Assembly: GCF_910578695.1 (NCBI RefSeq)
Contig: NZ_CAJTQJ010000029.1
Location: forward strand, 19,508-29,959
Length of the DNA stretch: 10,452 nucleotides
Origin: an uncultured Brachyspira sp.
Lineage (GTDB): Bacteria; Spirochaetota; Brachyspiria; Brachyspirales; Brachyspiraceae
Direction of reading: 5' to 3'
The translations under genes and the position numbers were made by a program. The stretch's first letter is position 1; each line of letters starts with the position of its first letter. Below are positions 7,091 to 10,452 of the stretch, in pieces. The notes under the pieces were generated by a model. It saw nothing but the letters and a program-made list of their open reading frames with translations. It was not told where the DNA came from and searched no databases.

Positions 7091-8305
7091 TTAATCGCTT
7101 TTTAAATATTGTTTTTTCTTCCATTCGGAAACAGCTGCAATTACTATTTCTTTTGCACATTCTATTTTTTTTAAAGTAGGATAGGATTTGAATCTTCCGT
7201 CTTTAAAAAATATAGTTATTTTATTAGTATCTTTGCCTACAGAATCTTCTATTTTGTTTGCTACTATCATATCAGCCCCTTTTCTATTCATCTTATCAAG
7301 AGCATAATTTTTTAATTCCTCATCATTTTGAGCAGTTTCAGCAGCAAAAGATACTATCAATGTACTGTTTTTCTTTTTTTCTTTTGTAGAAGCTAATATA
7401 TCATCATTTGCAGTTAATTCTATAGTGTTAATATTTTGTTTTTTTACTTTTTTATCGAAAATTTTAGATGGTCTGAAATCCAAAGGAGCCGCTGCCATAA
7501 GAAGTATATCTGTATTATCAAGTTCATTTAATACATTATCCTGAAGTTCTTTTGTAGTATCTATTTTTATTTTTTTATCATTTTTATTTACTGTTAAAGG
7601 GTTATTAACCTGCCCTTCTATATATACGGATATTCCTCCGTTTGAAGATATTTCCTGATATATAGAAGCTCCCATTTTACCGCTGGAATTATTAGTTATA
7701 TATCTTATAGGATCAATCCATTCTTTAGTGGCTCCTGATGTAATAGTAAATCTTATATTATTATACTTTAATGATTCTGAACTTTCTGATAAAGTTACAG
7801 CTTTTATTATAGAATCAATATTTGCAAGTCTTCCTATGCCTTCATCTTTACAAGCCATATCCCCATTTTCAGGACTTATCAATTCATATTCTAATTCTTC
7901 TATTAAGTATTTAACATTTCTTTGATTTGCTTTATTAATCCACATATTAGGATTCATAGCAGGGGCAAAATATTTTTTTTGGGTATATGCACATGCAATT
8001 GTACTTACAGCATCATCGCATATACCATTAGCTATTTTTCCAATGATATTTACATCAGCAGGGGCTATAAGTAATACATCAGTTTCTTTATTTATATTAA
8101 TATGTCTTAAAACATCATCTTCTTTCCAAAGATCTGTTATAACTTTATTTCCACTCATAGTTTCAAGTGCTTTTAATCCAACCATATTTTTAGCATTTTG
8201 GGTAACCGCACAAATAATGCTGTGCCCTTGTTTTTTCAGCATACTAACCAGCATTGGAGTTTTGTATGCAGATATTGAACTTGTTATTGCAAGTAATATT
8301 CTCAT
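7091..8305 (-). CDS. coaBC: Bifunctional phosphopantothenoylcysteine decarboxylase / phosphopantothenate-cysteine ligase
   Basis: CoaBC (Dfp) adds cysteine to 4'-phosphopantothenate and decarboxylates the product, two steps of coenzyme A synthesis in the cytosol. At 404 residues it has the usual fused length. The N-terminal flavin-binding CoaC half shows an FMN-site start ITSSISAYK (7-15), the His after the first strands (H68), APADVNIIGKIANG (81-94), the substrate motif APAMNPNMW (114-122) and the redox Cys in MACKDEGIGR (C152). The CoaB half starts near 184 with ITSGATKEWIDPIRYITNN, then SSGKMG (207-212), the nucleotide-site Asn (N205) and LDFRP plus a Lys-rich segment near 275-290. The first loop (TSSIS) and APLDFRP differ from the commonest GGIA and VADFRP forms, but no catalytic residue is lost. 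No Shine-Dalgarno sequence lies next to the ATG; an AAGG lies 31 bases upstream, beyond a small hairpin. It leads the coaBC-ATPase-permease cluster. Confidence 0.95.
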   Translation of the reverse strand: MRILLAITSSISAYKTPMLVSMLKKQGHSIICAVTQNAKNMVGLKALETMSGNKVITDLWKEDDVLRHININKETDVLLIAPADVNIIGKIANGICDDAVSTIACAYTQKKYFAPAMNPNMWINKANQRNVKYLIEELEYELISPENGDMACKDEGIGRLANIDSIIKAVTLSESSESLKYNNIRFTITSGATKEWIDPIRYITNNSSGKMGASIYQEISSNGGISVYIEGQVNNPLTVNKNDKKIKIDTTKELQDNVLNELDNTDILLMAAAPLDFRPSKIFDKKVKKQNINTIELTANDDILASTKEKKKNSTLIVSFAAETAQNDEELKNYALDKMNRKGADMIVANKIEDSVGKDTNKITIFFKDGRFKSYPTLKKIECAKEIVIAAVSEWKKKQYLKSD

Positions 8306-8318
8306 AATAAATAATATA

Positions 8319-8335
8319 ATAAGTTATGAACTTAT
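8319..8335 (-). promoter_or_regulatory. Inverted repeat in the coaBC leader
   Basis: A perfect 7-3-7 inverted repeat (ATAAGTT, three bases, AACTTAT) sits between a Shine-Dalgarno-like AAGG (8337-8340, minus strand) and the coaBC ATG. As RNA it would be a small hairpin that shortens the distance between AAGG and the start codon; as DNA it could be an operator. It is A/T-rich, so chance is possible. Confidence 0.25.
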
Positions 8336-8354
8336 ACCTTTCAATTAAACTTTA

Positions 8355-8383
8355 TTATTAAACTAGAATATATTACTATACAA
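8355..8383 (-). promoter_or_regulatory. Candidate promoter for the coaBC-ABC transporter operon
   Basis: On the minus strand TTGTAT (8378-8383) is separated by 17 bases from TAATAA (8355-8360). A run of eleven T on the minus strand (8382-8392) overlaps the upstream edge of the -35 box and could act as an UP-like or curved element. The match is partial, and A/T-rich DNA gives such matches often. Confidence 0.3.
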
Positions 8384-8486
8384 AAAAAAAAATAGCTATA
8401 TATTTTTTGTAATTTTTTATTATTATTTGTTTAATAATATTTTTTTTAAAATAAAAAATTATTTAATTTTAAATAAAAATTTAAAT

Positions 8487-8522
8487 AAAAAAAAGAGCAT
8501 AGATTTTTATAAATCAATGCTC
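8487..8522 (-). terminator. Rho-independent terminator of oppA
   Basis: Read on the minus strand, GAGCAT and ATGCTC (8495-8500 with 8517-8522) form the outer stem. After one A.A mismatch a second stem of five pairs (GATTT/AAATC) closes on a four-base loop. A run of eight T (8487-8494) follows. It begins 24 bases after the oppA stop codon and separates oppA from coaBC. Confidence 0.92.
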
Positions 8523-8546
8523 ATTATTTATTTTATATTTTATGAT

Positions 8547-10145
8547 TTATTCTTTGCTTGTATATACAAATTTATGCATAGATAATGCGTCATAATAAAC
8601 ATCTTTTAATTTAGGATTAACAAGCAGAGGCTCAGTATAAAAATACATAGGTATTATGGCAAAACTATTAACTAATAATTCTTCAGCTTTATGCATAGCC
8701 TCCATTCTTATTTTTTGATCTCCTGTAGTGAGTGCTGTTTGTATATATGCATCATACTGAGCATTGCTGTATGAACTGTAATTATTTGGAGAGTAGCTTG
8801 CATACAAACCTAAAAAGTTTATAGGATCATTAAAATCTCCGAACCAGCCTCCGCGGCACATAGTTAAATTTTTATCATATCTAGTTTGCAGAAATACAGC
8901 CCATTCTTCCTGAACTATTTTTGTATCTATTCCTAAATGCTCTTTCCACATCTGCTGAACAGCCTCAAATATTGCTATATGAAATCCTGGGTCTGCTTTG
9001 AACTCAAATACAGGAAAATTCTTACCGTCTGGGTATCCTGCCTCAGCCATTAATTTTTTTGCCTCTTCTATATTTTTCTGATAATTTTCTTCGCTTATAT
9101 CAAAAAATCCTCCTCCGTTTTCTCTGAAGCTTTCTCCAGCTTCAGCATCATTAATGCCGTAAGGAACAAAAGCATTAGCAGGAATCTCTCCGCCTTTAGT
9201 AACTTGTTCTGTTATATAATTTCTGTCTATAGCTAATGCAAGAGCCTTTCGTACTCTGATATCGCTTAATACTTCATTTGTTACATTTAGGCAGTAAAAA
9301 TATGATGCCAGCATTGGTTTTATTTGTAATAAGCCTTCTTTCATTAATGATTGTATATCCTGTGTAGGAAGTATTTTTGAAAAATCTATAGAACCTTCTT
9401 TAATTCCTGCAACAGATGCAGTTTCATTTTGCATAAGCACAAATTTTAATTTTTCTGGTACAACTTCATTTATATTCCAATAATTAGTATTTTTTATCAT
9501 TATTATGCTTTCATCTTGATTAATTTCAATAACTCTAAATGGTCCGTTTCCTATATATGTATTTGCATTCAAACTCCAGCTGTCTCCGTATTCATCTACT
9601 ATATCTTTTCTTACAGGATAGAATGTTGTAAAAGCAGCCAAATCCAAAAAATATGCAGTAGGTGCTTCTAATATAACTTCTAAAGTATAATCGTCCAAAG
9701 CCTTTATGCCTAAACTATCAACAGGCATTTTACCAGCTGTTATAGCTTTAGCATTTTTTACAGGTTCATGCTGAAAGCTGTACTGGCTTCCAACTGCAGG
9801 GTCTACCACTCTCTGCCAGCTGTATACAAAATCTGAAGCAATAACAGGTTTTCCGTCAGACCATTTTGCATTAGTTCTTAAATGAAATATGTATTTAGTG
9901 CCGTTATCAAGTATTTCCCAATTTTCAGCAGCTCCTCCTACTATTTTTCCGTCTTTAGATTTTGTAGTTAAGCCTTCAAAAGCGTGAATTATATAATAAC
10001 AGCCGTCTAATGCAGTATTTAGACTTGGATCTATTGTTTTAGGCTGAGGTCCTGCATTGATAGTTATTACATCTTTACTTCCGCCTGATTTACAGGAGAT
10101 AATAATAAATATCATCACTGCAATCATAAATATTTGCTTTTTCAT
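8547..10145 (-). CDS. oppA: Oligopeptide ABC transporter solute-binding lipoprotein (OppA-like, SBP family 5)
   Basis: This extracytoplasmic peptide-binding protein of 532 residues (family usually about 520-560) should be anchored to a membrane by lipid. The N-terminus is a lipoprotein signal: two Lys, a hydrophobic stretch (5-16) and lipobox I-I-S-C with C18 as the acyl site. A Ser/Gly-Gly linker and the family start ITINAGPQPKTIDPSLNT follow. Family-5 features include FEGLTTK near 56-62, the DGTKYIFHLRTNAKWSDGKP-like block near 80-100, YIGNGPFRV near 195-205, LALAIDR near 303-309, and the GWFGDFNDPINFL segment in the C-terminal lobe. The related specificities (dipeptide, nickel, other) cannot be told apart by eye, but the sequence resembles OppA most. 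AGGAG lies nine bases before the ATG (10155-10159). It has its own promoter and terminator and no OppBCDF neighbours in the window, so it looks like a stand-alone binding protein feeding a permease encoded elsewhere. Confidence 0.93.
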   Translation of the reverse strand: MKKQIFMIAVMIFIIISCKSGGSKDVITINAGPQPKTIDPSLNTALDGCYYIIHAFEGLTTKSKDGKIVGGAAENWEILDNGTKYIFHLRTNAKWSDGKPVIASDFVYSWQRVVDPAVGSQYSFQHEPVKNAKAITAGKMPVDSLGIKALDDYTLEVILEAPTAYFLDLAAFTTFYPVRKDIVDEYGDSWSLNANTYIGNGPFRVIEINQDESIIMIKNTNYWNINEVVPEKLKFVLMQNETASVAGIKEGSIDFSKILPTQDIQSLMKEGLLQIKPMLASYFYCLNVTNEVLSDIRVRKALALAIDRNYITEQVTKGGEIPANAFVPYGINDAEAGESFRENGGGFFDISEENYQKNIEEAKKLMAEAGYPDGKNFPVFEFKADPGFHIAIFEAVQQMWKEHLGIDTKIVQEEWAVFLQTRYDKNLTMCRGGWFGDFNDPINFLGLYASYSPNNYSSYSNAQYDAYIQTALTTGDQKIRMEAMHKAEELLVNSFAIIPMYFYTEPLLVNPKLKDVYYDALSMHKFVYTSKE

Positions 10146-10179
10146 TTTTTTATTCTCCTAATTTTTTATTTAATAAATT

Positions 10180-10208
10180 ATTATATATTTACATAATAAT
10201 ACTGTCAA
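10180..10208 (-). promoter_or_regulatory. Perfect-consensus sigma70 promoter of oppA
   Basis: On the minus strand TTGACA (10203-10208) and TATAAT (10180-10185) are separated by exactly 17 bases, matching the housekeeping consensus at all twelve positions. Transcription should start near 10173, giving a leader of about 28 bases with AGGAG ahead of the oppA ATG. This predicts strong, largely constitutive expression. Confidence 0.92.
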
Positions 10209-10229
10209 TTATATTTAAGATTATAATAT

Positions 10230-10281
10230 TTGCGGCTGTACTAATAACTAAAATTTCTTACTTCTAGCTTAAAACTCAATA
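10230..10281 (+). repeat. Imperfect direct repeat, copy 1 (related to 10398-10452)
   Basis: This stretch, starting TTGCGGCTGTACTA, aligns by hand in the same orientation with the sequence from 10398 to the right edge (TTGGGGCTGTCCTAG...), with about 40 of 52 positions identical and a few one-base gaps. The first 31 bases are best matched (26 identical). The G/C-rich core GGCTGT.CTA is rare in this A/T-rich DNA, so the similarity is unlikely to be chance. It looks like an older, decayed copy. Confidence 0.7.
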
Positions 10282-10380
10282 TATTAAAATTATTTTAATT
10301 GTTCTTCCATTTTGCAAATGTCAGAAAGGATTAACAAACAATTTTTATTAGCAGTAATAAAAAAGTTTATAGCTAGCAAT

Positions 10381-10399
10381 AATAAAAAATATTTTTATT
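10381..10399. repeat. Perfect A/T inverted repeat next to the IS-like end
   Basis: AATAAAAA (10381-10388), a three-base centre, and TTTTTATT (10392-10399) form a perfect 8-3-8 inverted repeat ending one base before the GGGG at 10400. It could be a palindromic insertion target or a chance A/T hairpin. It has no separate T-tail, so I do not call it a terminator. Confidence 0.6.
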
Positions 10400-10452
10400 G
10401 GGGCTGTCCTAGATAACTTAAATTTGTTAAAATTTAGGTATGAAACGCAGTA
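10400..10452 (+). mobile_element. Possible left end of an insertion sequence (runs off the window)
   Basis: GGGGCTGTCC at 10400-10409 followed by A/T-rich leader sequence resembles terminal inverted repeats of DDE-transposase insertion sequences (several IS5/IS1182-type elements begin with GGGGCTGTC-like ends). A related, more diverged copy lies 168-171 bases to the left. An ATG at 10440 could begin a reading frame rightward (M-K-R-S...), but its AGG lies too close to be a good ribosome site. The other terminus, target duplication and transposase are outside the window, so the assignment rests on the motif and the repetition only. Confidence 0.4.

Larger units (their letters stand above)
10209..10399. 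other. Non-coding stretch upstream of oppA, possible gene remnant and IS debris
   Basis: The interval from the oppA start to the right edge is just over 300 bases and holds no complete gene. Beyond the oppA promoter it contains the first copy of an IS-end-like repeat (10230-10281). It also contains a minus-strand frame open from about 10394 down to a TAA at 10290-10292, whose 34 codons read like the C-terminal end of a real protein (ending ...ILSDICKMEEQLK), though this may be chance. It ends in a perfect A/T inverted repeat (10381-10399). No start codon with a ribosome site is present. Confidence 0.4.

Noticed and set aside
1..10452. CRISPR array, toxin-antitoxin pair, retron or other defence system
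   Set aside because: No spaced repeats, small paired genes, reverse transcriptase or nuclease motifs are present; all large genes belong to known housekeeping, transport or glycan families.

Overview
The window is strongly AT-rich bacterial DNA (by eye roughly a quarter to a third G+C) using the standard code, with TAA stops on every gene and A/T-ending codons preferred. The gene content, the relaxed lipobox (I-I-S-C) of the OppA-like lipoprotein and the overall style fit an intestinal spirochaete such as Brachyspira best. This is inferred from style: no rRNA or other taxonomic marker is present, and an AT-rich Firmicute or Fusobacterium cannot be excluded.

Layout. The left edge lies inside a tetranucleotide (ACAA)n repeat, followed by a strong rho-independent terminator. 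Two rightward genes come next: an FkbM-family methyltransferase and aroC (chorismate synthase, shikimate pathway), the latter with an unusual run of eight G inside a conserved glycine motif. Everything from about 2.7 kb to 10.15 kb is leftward. In transcription order this is: a monocistronic oppA-type peptide-binding lipoprotein with a textbook promoter and its own terminator; a probable coaBC - ABC ATPase - FtsX-type permease operon; a tRNA-Thr(UGU) with a near-consensus promoter; and a neuB-type sialic/nonulosonic acid synthase 106 bases downstream of the tRNA with no obvious terminator between them. The last 220 bases hold no complete gene. They carry two related copies of a sequence that looks like the end of an insertion sequence, the second running off the right edge.

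How the genes fit together. Two genes point to cell-surface or flagellar glycan chemistry (neuB and the FkbM methyltransferase). Two are central metabolism (aroC, coaBC). The rest are transport (an OppA solute-binding lipoprotein and a LolCDE/MacB/YbbAP-like ABC system). They do not form one pathway. No new defence, CRISPR or toxin-antitoxin system is visible. The points worth a second look are sequence-level: simple repeats placed where slippage could change expression or reading frame (ACAA repeat, G8 in aroC, T10 in the tRNA promoter spacer), the unusual leader of the FkbM gene, and the paired IS-end-like repeat upstream of oppA.
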